NCBI RefSeq assembly: GCF_014203095.1
Contig: NZ_JACHIG010000003.1
Location: 372,001-436,000 of the forward strand
DNA length: 64,000 nucleotides
Source: Prosthecobacter vanneervenii
GTDB taxonomy: Bacteria; Verrucomicrobiota; Verrucomicrobiia; Verrucomicrobiales; Verrucomicrobiaceae
Direction: 5' to 3'
Below the pieces are notes generated by a model. It saw nothing but the letters and a program-made list of their open reading frames with translations. It searched no databases and was not told the origin of the DNA. Positions within the stretch are counted from its first letter, which is position 1; the number at the start of each line of letters is the position of its first letter. The position numbers and the translations under genes were made by a program. Below, one piece after another: positions 18,285-27,998 of the stretch.

Positions 18285-18320
18285 GTAAACTGGGAACTGA
18301 AAACTGAGAATTGCAAACTG
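18285..18320. repeat. Short degenerate AACTG repeat
   Basis: Four irregular copies of (A/G)AACTG in 36 bases (GTAAACTGGGAACTGAAAACTGAG and on) lie in the spacer after the WD40 kinase stop. AT-rich compared with its surroundings; no function is evident. Confidence 0.4.
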
Positions 18321-18339
18321 GCCGGACAACGGAACAGGA

Positions 18340-21300
18340 CTACTTGGGCAGGGAGGGAACGAGGAGCTTGGCGCGCTCGGCGGCGTCTTTGTCTTTGGGA
18401 CGATAGCGAAGCAATTCGCGTGCAGCGGCGGGTGAGCCCTGGGCTTTGAGGGATTTCAGGTAGTCGTCGAAGGTCTGCGTCTCGAAGGGCGAGAGCGGAC
18501 GCGTGACGGCGCTGGTAAGCAGCCAGCGAGCCCACTTGAAGGCGATCTCCTCGCCTGGAGCGGGCTTTTTGGGCACGGCGGAGACGGCGGCTTCGTAGTC
18601 CTCTAGGGAGACATCCTGGAGATTGCCGTCAGCGGAGAGATGACGGCGGGCGATGCCTTCGGCGAGCGTGAGGAACCACCCTGGCAGCTGCACACCTTGG
18701 GGGGGCATGGCGGCGGTGAAGAAGCCGTGGCCTGAAACGCGGAAGAGTACATTGGCGCCATCGTCAGACACACGTGCGACGACGATGCCCTCCTCATCCT
18801 GGCTGCTGCGGGGGGTGTCACGGATGCCGGGGGTGAGACACGCGCCGGAGGCGAGCTCCCACACGCGCATCTCGCCCTCGTCGGTGACGGTGACGAGGCG
18901 CTTGTCATCGGGGCTGAGGGCGATGACGGGCACGTAGGAGTGGTGCTGGAAAGTGACGACGTTTTCGCGAGAGGCGATGTCCCACACGCGCACGGCGCGG
19001 TCGCGCCCGGAGGTGATGAGGAATTTTTCATCCTGCGTGAGCGTGCAGGCACCGACGGCGGGCGGATGGTGGAAGGGCTTGCCGATAGGCTGGAGCTTTT
19101 TGGCGTCGTAGATGAAGACGGTGCCGTCAGGGTCGGCGGCGGCGTAGAGGGACTTTTTGCGGTTGGCGCCACCGGCTTCTGAATTGCGGAGCTGGTCAGG
19201 GGAGTTGTCGGGCCCCTTGATGCGGGTGATAAGATTTTTGTCGAGCACATCGACAAATTTTCGGCCGGACATGCGCTCGTGGATGTTCCAGACTTGGACG
19301 AAGGGCATGCCACGCGGGGCTAACGCGAGGAGGGAGCCGTCGCGCGTGATTTTGGCGTCTTTGACGACGTATTCGATGTGGGAGGAGAGCAGGGCTCCCG
19401 TCTGGATATCGAAGACACTGACGTCACCATGTCTGGAGATGGAGGTGATGAGGCTGGTGTCTGTGGCGGGTATGGCTTTCAGGATTTCACCATCGTGCGG
19501 GCGGGTGGGGAAGCGGAGCTTGCCGTCGCTGAGATTCCAGATGTGGACGTAGCCGCCGCCATCCCCGACAACGATGGATTTGGCGTCGTCGCTAAAGGCG
19601 AGGGAGGTGATGGAGGAGGGGTGGGTGATGGGAGGGAGGACCTCGCCGCCGTTGCGGAAATTGCCGACGAAGACTTCGCCTTTGTTCATTCCGAGCGCGA
19701 TGAGCTCGCTGGTGGGCTCGATGGCGACATGGAGGAGACCTTTTTCGACCTCGATGGGTTCGCCCACACGCTGGCCTAGGCGGAGGTCCCAGGTGGTGGC
19801 AGCACCGTCTTCGCCCTCGGGATTGATGAGGTCTCCGCTGAAGATGGAGGCGGCAAAGATGCCGTCATTGTCCACGGCGATCTCGCCAACGACGCCTTTT
19901 TGCTTGAGCACTTTGGCAGGCTCCTGGGGCTGTCGGAGGTCCCAGACGTGGATAGTGCCCATGCCTTCCAAGCCAACCTCGCTGCCAGCGAGAAGCTTGG
20001 TGCCATTGCCGGAGATGGCGATGCAGGTGACGAGACTGGGCATGAGCGGCTGGAGGGTGCGGCGTTTGCCGTCTTTGAGGTTCCAGAGCTCGACGCTGCC
20101 ATCGTCACGGGCGATGACGGCCTGCTGCCCATCGGGAGTGACCTCGAGACAGGTGATCTCGACTTCGGGAGGCACAGGGTGGTCGGTGCGCTCGCCAGTT
20201 TTCATGTCCCAGATGGAGATGGTCTGTCGCCTGCCGCCGGGCTCTGGAGCCGCGCCGGCCTTGGGAGCGATGAAGCTGGCTGCGACGACACGCCCGGCCT
20301 GCGGGCTTACAACGATCCTGGCGGCCTCTGTGGCGCCCTGAGGCAGCGCCAGGGGCGCGGTGTCCGGGCGGATGAGGTGGACGTTGGCAAGGAGGGAGAG
20401 GAGATTGGTCGAGGAGCGGTCGTTTTGGGGATCGGTGCGCAGAGAGCGGGCAAGGTAGGCCACGGCATCATTGTGCTGGCCGCGCTCGGTGAACTGCCGC
20501 GCCATCTGCTCATCTGAGCGGCTGTAGGAGCGGCGCAGATCTTCACGCCCGCGCTCGGCTTCCTGGTGATTGCGCTCGGCTTCAAAGTAGAGGGCGGTAC
20601 TCGTGATGCCGCCGATGAGGACCGCTAGCGAAATGGCGATGGCCGCAGCGACACCGACGCGATGGCGGCGGACGAATTTGGTAATGAGGTAGCGCCGGCT
20701 GGGCGGACGGGCGGTGATGGGCTCGAAATTGAGATAACGCGTGATGTCATCGGCCAGGTCATCGGCGCTGCCATAGCGGCGCTCGGGGTCACGCTCCAGA
20801 GCCTTGAGGGCGATCCAGTCAAGATCGCCTTTGACGGAGGGCTCGATGCTGGAGGGCTTGGGAGGGTCTTTCTCAGCGAGATCCCGCAGCAGGATGTGAA
20901 TGGGTTTGGCCGAGATGTCTGCGGGGGTGATGAGCGCCTTGCCGCAGACCAGTTCGAAAAACACACCTCCAAGAGCATACACGTCTGAGCGTGTGTCCAC
21001 ATGGGAGCTGCCGTTTTCGATCTGCTCCGGGCTGATGTAGCCGGGGGTGCCCACGAGTTGATCCACACCGGTGGCGATGGTGTGACCGGAGCCCTCACCT
21101 TCCAAGACCTTGGCGATGCCGAAGTCGATGACCTTGGGCACGGCTTTGCCGGCCTCATCCATGACCATGATGTTGCCGGGCTTGATGTCGCGATGAATGA
21201 TCCCTTTCTGGTGGGCGTGGTTCACCGCGCGGCAGACAGGGATAAAGAGGGCGAGGCGCTGCCGGAGATCGAATTCGTTCTGCTTGCAGTATTGGGTGAT

Positions 21301-22086
21301 GGAGCGGCCCTTGACCATCTCCATGACAAAGTAGGGAGCGCCAATGTCCGTCTCGCCCGCGTCGAGGATGCGGGCGATGTTTGGGTGCTCCATGATGGCG
21401 AGCGTGCGTTGCTCGATGGCAAAGCGTCCGAGAATGTCTGCCGAGGTGACGCCGGCCTTGACGATCTTGATGGCGACGATGCGATGGATGGGCTTGACCT
21501 GCTCGGCGCGGTAAACGACGCCGAAGCCGCCTTCGCCGAGCTTGTCGAGAAGGCGGTAGCGGTCGCCGATCCAGCCATCGTTGCCGGTGAGGGACTCCAT
21601 GTGTGACCTCGGCTTGGAGGTGACCCCCATCGAGGCCATGGAGCTGGCGGTGGCGGCAGGCAGCCCACCGTGGCTGGCCAGCGTGGCAGCCCCGGGAAGC
21701 GTGGCTGCACTCGGCAGGGTCGCCGGCCTGCCGGTGGGAATGGCGATGGTCTGATCTTCGGGACCGAGCGTGATATTGCCGGTGTCCATCGGCATGGGCT
21801 TGCGGCCTGCGCCCAAGGTCGCGGCAGGCAGGCTGCGGCTTGGGGTCGGAATGGCGATGGTCATGTCCTCCGGGCCAAGGGTGATCATGCCCGTGGGAGA
21901 GCCCTGCGCGGAGGAGTCTGCCTTGAACTGGCTGGTGGGCGGCTCTCCAGGCTTGAGCTTGGGGATGGCGATCGTCACATCCTCCGGCCCGAGCGTGACC
22001 ATTCCCGTCGGAGTCTCCTCCACAGGAAGAGACTTTGCCTCTTTGTCTTCAGAGGAGCGTGCTGGTTGGGCCGGTTCAGGGTTCAC
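18340..22086 (-). CDS. Ser/Thr protein kinase with transmembrane segment and WD40 repeats
   Basis: A 1248-residue Hanks-type kinase. Residues 1-165 are a Pro/Ser/Thr-rich region with three copies of TLGPEDxTIAIP (at 31-42, 69-80, 106-117). The kinase domain (~175-445) has GEGGFGVVY, the ATP-binding Lys in VAIKIVK (K207), HRDIKPGNIM and DFGIAK. A single membrane segment follows near residues 480-505 (VGVAAAIAISLAVLIGGI). The C-terminal ~700 residues form a WD40-type propeller outside the kinase, with blade phrases such as ISIWDMKTGE, VELWNLKDGK, VHIWNLSDGK, VRVWDIASRE and MRVWELASG. So a cytoplasmic kinase is tied to an exported sensing or scaffold propeller. The substrate is unknown. Confidence 0.92.
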   Translation of the reverse strand: MNPEPAQPARSSEDKEAKSLPVEETPTGMVTLGPEDVTIAIPKLKPGEPPTSQFKADSSAQGSPTGMITLGPEDMTIAIPTPSRSLPAATLGAGRKPMPMDTGNITLGPEDQTIAIPTGRPATLPSAATLPGAATLASHGGLPAATASSMASMGVTSKPRSHMESLTGNDGWIGDRYRLLDKLGEGGFGVVYRAEQVKPIHRIVAIKIVKAGVTSADILGRFAIEQRTLAIMEHPNIARILDAGETDIGAPYFVMEMVKGRSITQYCKQNEFDLRQRLALFIPVCRAVNHAHQKGIIHRDIKPGNIMVMDEAGKAVPKVIDFGIAKVLEGEGSGHTIATGVDQLVGTPGYISPEQIENGSSHVDTRSDVYALGGVFFELVCGKALITPADISAKPIHILLRDLAEKDPPKPSSIEPSVKGDLDWIALKALERDPERRYGSADDLADDITRYLNFEPITARPPSRRYLITKFVRRHRVGVAAAIAISLAVLIGGITSTALYFEAERNHQEAERGREDLRRSYSRSDEQMARQFTERGQHNDAVAYLARSLRTDPQNDRSSTNLLSLLANVHLIRPDTAPLALPQGATEAARIVVSPQAGRVVAASFIAPKAGAAPEPGGRRQTISIWDMKTGERTDHPVPPEVEITCLEVTPDGQQAVIARDDGSVELWNLKDGKRRTLQPLMPSLVTCIAISGNGTKLLAGSEVGLEGMGTIHVWDLRQPQEPAKVLKQKGVVGEIAVDNDGIFAASIFSGDLINPEGEDGAATTWDLRLGQRVGEPIEVEKGLLHVAIEPTSELIALGMNKGEVFVGNFRNGGEVLPPITHPSSITSLAFSDDAKSIVVGDGGGYVHIWNLSDGKLRFPTRPHDGEILKAIPATDTSLITSISRHGDVSVFDIQTGALLSSHIEYVVKDAKITRDGSLLALAPRGMPFVQVWNIHERMSGRKFVDVLDKNLITRIKGPDNSPDQLRNSEAGGANRKKSLYAAADPDGTVFIYDAKKLQPIGKPFHHPPAVGACTLTQDEKFLITSGRDRAVRVWDIASRENVVTFQHHSYVPVIALSPDDKRLVTVTDEGEMRVWELASGACLTPGIRDTPRSSQDEEGIVVARVSDDGANVLFRVSGHGFFTAAMPPQGVQLPGWFLTLAEGIARRHLSADGNLQDVSLEDYEAAVSAVPKKPAPGEEIAFKWARWLLTSAVTRPLSPFETQTFDDYLKSLKAQGSPAAARELLRYRPKDKDAAERAKLLVPSLPK

Positions 22087-22181
22087 AGAGAGGAGTCGAG
22101 TGAGGAAGGGAAATGTTTCAGATTAGGCCACAATGGGCAAGCCCTGTGATGGAGTAAGAGAAGGAAATCACCATGGCGGCT

Positions 22182-24380
22182 TTATTTAAACTGCCGCAGA
22201 CGCAGGCTGTTCAAAATAACGGACACGCTGCTCAGAGACATGGCAATGCTGGCGATCATAGGATTGAGCAGCCACCCGGTGAGAGGGTAGAGGATGCCTG
22301 CGGCCAGCGGGATGCCGAGGCCGTTGTAGAGGAAGGCAAAGAGGAGGTTCTGGCGGATCACCTTCATGGTGGCGCGGCTGAGGGCAAAGGCCTGGTGCAG
22401 GGCTCGCAGGTCCCCCTTCACCAGCGTGACTGAGGCGCTCTGGATCGCCGCCCCCGTGCCGGTGCCCATGGCGATGCCCACATCGGCTGCCGCCAGCGCG
22501 GGCGCGTCATTGATGCCGTCTCCGGCGAAGGCCACGTGGCGGTCCTTCCCCCGCGCCTGATAGACCTGCAGCAGCTTTTCCTTCGGGGAAACCTCTGCAG
22601 CCACTTCGTCGATATCGAGGTCTTTGGCCACACGCTGCGCGGTGGCCTGCAGGTCTCCGGTGATCATCTGCAGCTTAAGCCCCAGCGCGTGCAACTCCGC
22701 AATGGCGGGCGGCGCGGACTCCTTGATCTTGTCTTTGATGGCAATAAGCCCAAGAGGCTTTTCATTGAGCACCACGACGACCACGGTGCTTCCCTCAGCC
22801 TGCATCTTCTGCGACTGCGCCTGACACTCAGGGCTGATCAAAACGCCGTTCTTTTTCAGGAACGACTCCTGTCCGACGAAGACTTCGCTTTCGCCCACAT
22901 TTCCCAGCACCCCACCGCCTGGGATAGCCTGGAAGTCCGCGACGGTTGCGAGAGGGATGCCGCGCTCTTTGGCGGCATTGACGATAGCGGTGCCGAGCGG
23001 GTGCTCGCTGGGGACCTCCACGGCAGCGGCGCAGGCGAGGAGGTCACGTGCGGAAAGCCCGGGCAACGGGAAGATCTCCACCACCGAGGGTTTTCCCTCA
23101 GTCAGCGTGCCGGTCTTGTCGAGCATCACGATGTCGATCCCCTGCAGGCGCTCCAGCGTCTCGGCGTTTTTGATCAGCACACCGAGCTGCGCGCCTCGCC
23201 CCAACCCCACGGTGACGGCCATGGGCGTGGCCAGACCGAGCGCGCAGGGGCAGGCGATGATGAGCACGGCAACGGCATTCACCACGGCAAAGGCAAACGA
23301 AGGCTGCGGTCCGAAGGCCCACCACAGCAGGAAGGTCAGCAGCGCCACGCCAACGACAGCCGGCACAAACCAGGCCGACACACGATCTGCCAGACGCTGC
23401 ACGGGAGCGCGGCTGGCCTGGGCCTTGGCGGTCATTTCCACGATCTGGCTCAGCAGGGTGTCCGCACCCACGCGCTCCGCACGCATGAGGAAGGTGCCGC
23501 TGCCATTCACCGTGCCGCCAGTCACTGCTGCGCCTGCCGCTTTTTCCTGCGGCATGGACTCACCCGTGAGCATGGATTCATCCACAGTGGAGCTGCCTTC
23601 GAGCACGCTGCCATCCACCGGGATCTGCGCGCCGGGCTTGATGCGCAGCACGTCGCCCACCAGGATCTCGTCCAAGGGGGTCTCAGTCTCGACACCCTCA
23701 CGCACACGGAAGGCCGTCTTGGGCGCCAGGCTCATCAGCGCCTGAATGGCGCTGCCGGTGGCCCTGCGGGCGCGGAGCTCCAGCAGCTGCCCGATCAGCA
23801 CCAGCACGGTGATGACGGCGGCGCTTTCAAAGTAAAAGACCATGTGCCCGGCCTGATGTGGCAGCCACTGCGGCACGGCCAGCGCCACCGTACTGTAAAC
23901 CCACGCCGCCAGCACGCCGAGGCCGATGAGCGTAAACATGTTGAACCGCAATGTACGCAGAGAAGCGACAAAGCGCTGCAGCAGCGGCCAGCCCACCCAG
24001 AACACCACCGGAGAGGCCCACACAAACTGCATCCATCCGGAGGCCTCGTGCGGGATGTCACGGATCACAGGCAGGTCCATGCCCATGGAAAGAAGAACGA
24101 CCGGCGCAGCCATGGCGGCGCTCCAGCGCACACGCCACCAGAGATCCTGCACCTCTTCATCCCCACCGTCACCGCAGCATTCGGGCTCATTACGGCGGGC
24201 CAGCGGATTTTTCTCCAACGCCATGCCGCAATGCGGGCAGGCACCAGGGGTATCCGAGCGAACATCCGCGCACATGGGGCAGATGTAGGCTGCGGGCGGC
24301 AGATCTTCCTTCACAGCAGCAGCCGGCTTCTTCTCATGCGAAGAGCAGTGCGGGCAGGATGTCGGGGCTTCAGGAGACAT
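22182..24380 (-). CDS. copA: Copper-exporting P1B-type ATPase
   Basis: A 732-residue heavy-metal ATPase, starting at the Met at 24380 (MSPEAPTSCPHC); an ATG 12 codons upstream is less likely. The N-terminus lacks the usual CxxC HMA fold and instead has a Cys-rich zinc-ribbon-like metal domain (CPHC at 9-12, then YICPMC...CPHCGM). The core shows the phosphatase loop TGES, the membrane motif IACPCALGLATPM, phosphorylation site DKTGTLTEGK, SEHPLG and GDGINDAPAL. YN in TM7 and MSLSSVSVILNSLRL in TM8 mark Cu(I) specificity (P1B-1). It pumps Cu(I) out of the cytoplasm, possibly supplying the copper proteins at 33-41 kb, which is an inference. Divergent from the ThuA gene. Confidence 0.93.
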   Translation of the reverse strand: MSPEAPTSCPHCSSHEKKPAAAVKEDLPPAAYICPMCADVRSDTPGACPHCGMALEKNPLARRNEPECCGDGGDEEVQDLWWRVRWSAAMAAPVVLLSMGMDLPVIRDIPHEASGWMQFVWASPVVFWVGWPLLQRFVASLRTLRFNMFTLIGLGVLAAWVYSTVALAVPQWLPHQAGHMVFYFESAAVITVLVLIGQLLELRARRATGSAIQALMSLAPKTAFRVREGVETETPLDEILVGDVLRIKPGAQIPVDGSVLEGSSTVDESMLTGESMPQEKAAGAAVTGGTVNGSGTFLMRAERVGADTLLSQIVEMTAKAQASRAPVQRLADRVSAWFVPAVVGVALLTFLLWWAFGPQPSFAFAVVNAVAVLIIACPCALGLATPMAVTVGLGRGAQLGVLIKNAETLERLQGIDIVMLDKTGTLTEGKPSVVEIFPLPGLSARDLLACAAAVEVPSEHPLGTAIVNAAKERGIPLATVADFQAIPGGGVLGNVGESEVFVGQESFLKKNGVLISPECQAQSQKMQAEGSTVVVVVLNEKPLGLIAIKDKIKESAPPAIAELHALGLKLQMITGDLQATAQRVAKDLDIDEVAAEVSPKEKLLQVYQARGKDRHVAFAGDGINDAPALAAADVGIAMGTGTGAAIQSASVTLVKGDLRALHQAFALSRATMKVIRQNLLFAFLYNGLGIPLAAGILYPLTGWLLNPMIASIAMSLSSVSVILNSLRLRQFK

Positions 24381-24552
24381 TGCAGCGATAAATAGCCGCA
24401 CAATCAACGTCATCACCAGCCGATTCTTGGCGAATGCTGCGTCATTCCAAGGCAGGCTCGTGCTTCCGCGGCAGGCAAATCAGCAAATCCCACATCTGCC
24501 GACATTTCACCCGGTCCGGCTGCGTTTCTCTCGGCATCAGATTCAACCACCC

Positions 24553-25446
24553 ATGATCTCACGCTCCCGTTTTCTGCTCTCCTTCGCACTCACCACTGTA
24601 TTTGCCTCTTCCTCGTGGGCGGCTGACAGCGTTAAAATCGTCCTCGTGGCTGGCAAGGTGAAGGAGGTGGACAAGGTCGGCCATCATGACTACCTCGGCG
24701 GCTGCCGCCTCATGCAGGTGCTGCTCAAGCAGACACCGGGAGTGGATGCCGTGCTGGTGAATGAGGAATGGCCCGCGGATGAAAAGATCTTCGAAGGCGC
24801 AGCAGCCGTCGTGTTTTACACCGATGGCGGTGGCAAGCAGGCCTATCTGGCCTCGCCCGAACATGTGGCTGCCGTGCAAAAGATGGCGGACGGCAAGGTG
24901 GGACTGGTGAACCTGCATCAGGCCGTGGAATTCACACCGTCCTTTGCGCAGCAGTCCATGGGCTGGCTCGGTGCGTTGTACAACGGGCTCTCCAGCCGCG
25001 GCCATTGGGACAGCGTGCATGACACCTTTCCCAAGCACGCAATCACCAGCGGAGTCACTCCATGGAAGATCAATGACGGCTGGCTGAACCACCTGCAGTT
25101 CCCGGCAGAAATGAAGGGTATCACTCCACTGGTCTGGTCGGGCAAGGAGAAGCTCGGCTCCCCTGAAGGTGGCGACAAGGACATCGTCGGCTGGGCTTAT
25201 GAGCGTCCCAGCGGCGGACGCTCCTTCAGCTTCAGCGGGCTGGATGCCCACGGAGCCTGGGAGCAGGCGGGCATGCGTCAGCTGGTGATCAATGGCGTGC
25301 TGTGGTCAGCTGGAGTGGGGATTCCTGCCACAGGCGCGAAATGCGAAGCGGACAAGGCGCTGATCGATTCCTTCCTGACACCGCGCATCGCACCACCCAA
25401 AAAGGTGAAGCCTGAAGCTGCACCTGCAGCACCTGTCGTGAAGTAG
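24553..25446 (+). CDS. Secreted ThuA-domain protein
   Basis: A 297-residue exported protein with a signal peptide (FLLSFALTTVFASSSWAA). The rest is a single ThuA domain, a glutamine-amidotransferase-like fold used in sugar metabolism (trehalose utilisation): VLVAGKVKEVDKVGHHDY, AAVVFYTDGGGKQ, LVNLHQAVEF, HDTFPKHAITSGV, and WAYERPSGGRSFSFSGLDAH. The C-terminus is a Lys/Pro/Ala tail. The ATG at 24553 is chosen because the signal peptide begins there, although the frame stays open upstream. The ThuA module also occurs at the front of the giant fusion at 33164. The activity is not established for the family. Confidence 0.85.
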   Translation: MISRSRFLLSFALTTVFASSSWAADSVKIVLVAGKVKEVDKVGHHDYLGGCRLMQVLLKQTPGVDAVLVNEEWPADEKIFEGAAAVVFYTDGGGKQAYLASPEHVAAVQKMADGKVGLVNLHQAVEFTPSFAQQSMGWLGALYNGLSSRGHWDSVHDTFPKHAITSGVTPWKINDGWLNHLQFPAEMKGITPLVWSGKEKLGSPEGGDKDIVGWAYERPSGGRSFSFSGLDAHGAWEQAGMRQLVINGVLWSAGVGIPATGAKCEADKALIDSFLTPRIAPPKKVKPEAAPAAPVVK

Positions 25447-25505
25447 AGAATCTGCGGCCGGTTCAGACATTGGTCTGCAAAATCCCCTTTGCGGACCGCC
25501 AACGA

Positions 25506-27998
25506 TTACCTTGAGCGAAATACCTCGCTCATCAGGCATTCAACCAGCAACGTGTTCAGGCCGAGGCCCTGCTTTTTCACCTTGTCGTGCAGCTTGTCGA
25601 TAATGAAGTCGTCATTCAGCTCCATCGTGCGCCCGGTAGTGTAGGTCAGCACCTGACGAATGAGATGGCGGCTGAAAAGATCGGCGCGGGTATCGTGGAT
25701 GACCTTCTTGAAGCTGGCAAAGTCCGTGTAGGTTTCGCCTGAGGGAAATTCGCCGGTGGTGTCGATCTTGGGCGCAGGAGTCTTCTTGTTCACCTGCGGG
25801 TACTTGGTGCGCCAGCGACCGACGGGGTCGAAAGACTCCAGGCTGAAACCCAGCGGATCAATCTTGCGGTGGCATTCGGCGCAGGCAGCATCGGCACGGT
25901 GCTTGGCAAGGCGGTCGCGGATGGTGGTGGCTCCGCTGACATCAGGATCAATCGCCGGCACCACATCCGGCGGCGGGGGCGGCGGCACACCAAGAATGTT
26001 TTCGGTGACCCACACGCCGCGCGTGACGGGCGAGGTCTCCACACCATTGGCGCTCACCGTCAGCACGGCAGCCATGCCGAGCAGGCCGCCACGATGCGCA
26101 TCGCCCTTGAAGCTGACTTTCTTGAAGCCATCGGCCAGGCGCAGGGTCTTTTGCTCGGGCAGGTCGTAGAGCCTGGCCAGTTTCTTGTCCACAAAGCTGT
26201 GATCGCAGTCGATGAACTGCAGGACAGAACCGTTGGTTTTTAGCATGTCGCGGAAAAAGAGGCTGGCCTCGGTCTTCATGGAGGTGGGCAGGTCCTCCGC
26301 ATAATAGGAGCGCACAACCTCGCGTGGCGGCGGCATGCCGCCGAGTTCACGCAGATTCAGCCAGCTGTCCAAAAAGCCGCCGATGAAACCCGTCACACGT
26401 TCATCGGCCAGCATGCGCTGAATCTGCTTTTTCAGCTCCGCGTCCTGCGTCAGCTTGCCAGACTTTGCAGAGGCAAGCAGCGCTGCGTCCGGTGGTGCAG
26501 CCCACAGAGCATACGCGAGGCGCGAGGCAAGGTCGTAGGGGCTGAGGGTTTTTTCAGACTCAGCGGTAATCTCGCTCAGATAGAGAAAAGAGGGGGAGCA
26601 CAGGATCAGCTTCAGCGCATCCAGCGCAGCCTGCCGGGGTGTGTTTTTTTCAGCCAGCCGCTTTTCATACAAAGCCTTGATGGGTTGGCGATCAGCGTCA
26701 GTAAGCGGACGACGATAGGCCTTCTCCGCAAAGGCATCGAGCTGCTCCAGCGCGTGCGCTTCTTGAAATCCATCCTTGCCAAACACAGCGATCTCCTCGG
26801 CTCCGCCTTTCTCTTCAGGCACAGGGCCGTTGATCTTGATATCACTGATGCGGATGTGCGGCAGTTTGCCCTCCAGCAGAATGTGGGCGCGGCCGACGCC
26901 TGAAGAACCGACGTCTGCCTTGAACTCGTCCTTGTAGCGTTTGTTGATCGTCACCACCGAGGCGCGGGATTCATACGGGCCGTTGGGGAAGATGAAGCGG
27001 GGGGTCTGCCCGGCCTCCAGCCAAACGCGGAATTTAAATACGGTAGGCGTGTTGTCCGGCACCACGGTGCTCGCCAGCAGCGGCTCAATGGCCTGCGGGT
27101 AATGAATGTGTCCTTTGGTTACATCTCCAGGCACGACTCCGAGGATGAAGGGCTCGGAGAAGTCGATGCCGAAAATGGCAGGATCATAGTGCGTGTCCCG
27201 GTGCAGTGCGACAGCCTCCACTTCGATGTCATAAAGACCGGACACGGGCACTCCCTGCTTGAAGTCCTCGATATGGCCGTAGCCGCCCTGGCGGGTGTCG
27301 GTGTTCGGCTGTTCGTAGAGGCAAAGGTAGCGGAAGTTGAAGGCGGACTTGTGAGAGCCCTGCAGTTCTTCGTACTGCACAAAGTGGCTGTTGAAATGCC
27401 AGCTCTTTGGCTCGGTGGCCGGCTTGCCCAGTCGTGTTTCCACCAATCGGTTCGCAGACTGGAAATACTGATCCACCAGGAAGCCCGAGGTCACCAAGGA
27501 CTTGCCGATGTTGTCCATGTGCTGGCTCGTCTTTTCCTTCGGGAAATCGGCTGTGAGCCCCAGGGTATCCACCCGGCGGCCAAACAGCACAGCAAGAGTG
27601 TTCTCATACTCGCGGCTGGACAGGCGGCGCATGACCGTGCGGCTGCCCGTGCTCTGGAATTTGCCATAGGCCGCCACCGTGCCATCACGCAGCGCGCGGA
27701 TCATGGCCAGACGCTCCTCATCGCTGGGCTGGTCCGCTTTTTTCGGCGGCATCTCCTTCAGCGTGAGCTGGTCGATGATGTCACGTGCGTCGATGAGATC
27801 CGGGACAGACTTCAGCGGCAGCGCAAATTTCTCAAAGGCACGGTCTCCCTTTTGCACATCGGCATCATGGCACTCCAGGCAGTACTTCCCGAGAAACTGC
27901 TGCGCGAGCTTGGGCGCATCGTCTGCCGCATGAACCGTGGTGAGGAGCGTGAGGCAAAGCAGTGCGCTGGAGCGAATTATCGGAGCTGTCATGCTCAT
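25506..27998 (-). CDS. Secreted DUF1592-type cytochrome-like protein, copy 3
   Basis: An 830-residue exported protein. The start at 27998 overlaps the stop of the upstream DUF1552 gene in a TGATG arrangement, which points to translational coupling; the frame is open 27 codons further but inside that gene. A signal peptide ends near residue 25. Haem motif CLECH is at residues 40-44 and a second, CAECH followed by RKIDPLGFSLESFD, is near the C-terminus. DUF1587 (RRLSSREYENTLAVLFG), DUF1595 (AYRRPLTDAD), DUF1592 (DLASRLAYALWAAPPDA), DUF1588 and DUF1585 are recognisable. Unlike copies 1 and 2, this one follows its DUF1552 partner instead of preceding it. Confidence 0.88.
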   Translation of the reverse strand: MSMTAPIIRSSALLCLTLLTTVHAADDAPKLAQQFLGKYCLECHDADVQKGDRAFEKFALPLKSVPDLIDARDIIDQLTLKEMPPKKADQPSDEERLAMIRALRDGTVAAYGKFQSTGSRTVMRRLSSREYENTLAVLFGRRVDTLGLTADFPKEKTSQHMDNIGKSLVTSGFLVDQYFQSANRLVETRLGKPATEPKSWHFNSHFVQYEELQGSHKSAFNFRYLCLYEQPNTDTRQGGYGHIEDFKQGVPVSGLYDIEVEAVALHRDTHYDPAIFGIDFSEPFILGVVPGDVTKGHIHYPQAIEPLLASTVVPDNTPTVFKFRVWLEAGQTPRFIFPNGPYESRASVVTINKRYKDEFKADVGSSGVGRAHILLEGKLPHIRISDIKINGPVPEEKGGAEEIAVFGKDGFQEAHALEQLDAFAEKAYRRPLTDADRQPIKALYEKRLAEKNTPRQAALDALKLILCSPSFLYLSEITAESEKTLSPYDLASRLAYALWAAPPDAALLASAKSGKLTQDAELKKQIQRMLADERVTGFIGGFLDSWLNLRELGGMPPPREVVRSYYAEDLPTSMKTEASLFFRDMLKTNGSVLQFIDCDHSFVDKKLARLYDLPEQKTLRLADGFKKVSFKGDAHRGGLLGMAAVLTVSANGVETSPVTRGVWVTENILGVPPPPPPDVVPAIDPDVSGATTIRDRLAKHRADAACAECHRKIDPLGFSLESFDPVGRWRTKYPQVNKKTPAPKIDTTGEFPSGETYTDFASFKKVIHDTRADLFSRHLIRQVLTYTTGRTMELNDDFIIDKLHDKVKKQGLGLNTLLVECLMSEVFRSR

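Noticed and set aside
22536..24395. A 619-codon open frame on the plus strand opposite the copper ATPase gene
   Set aside because: Composition is that of the reverse strand of a GC-rich coding gene; the minus strand carries every P-type ATPase motif and the plus frame has none.
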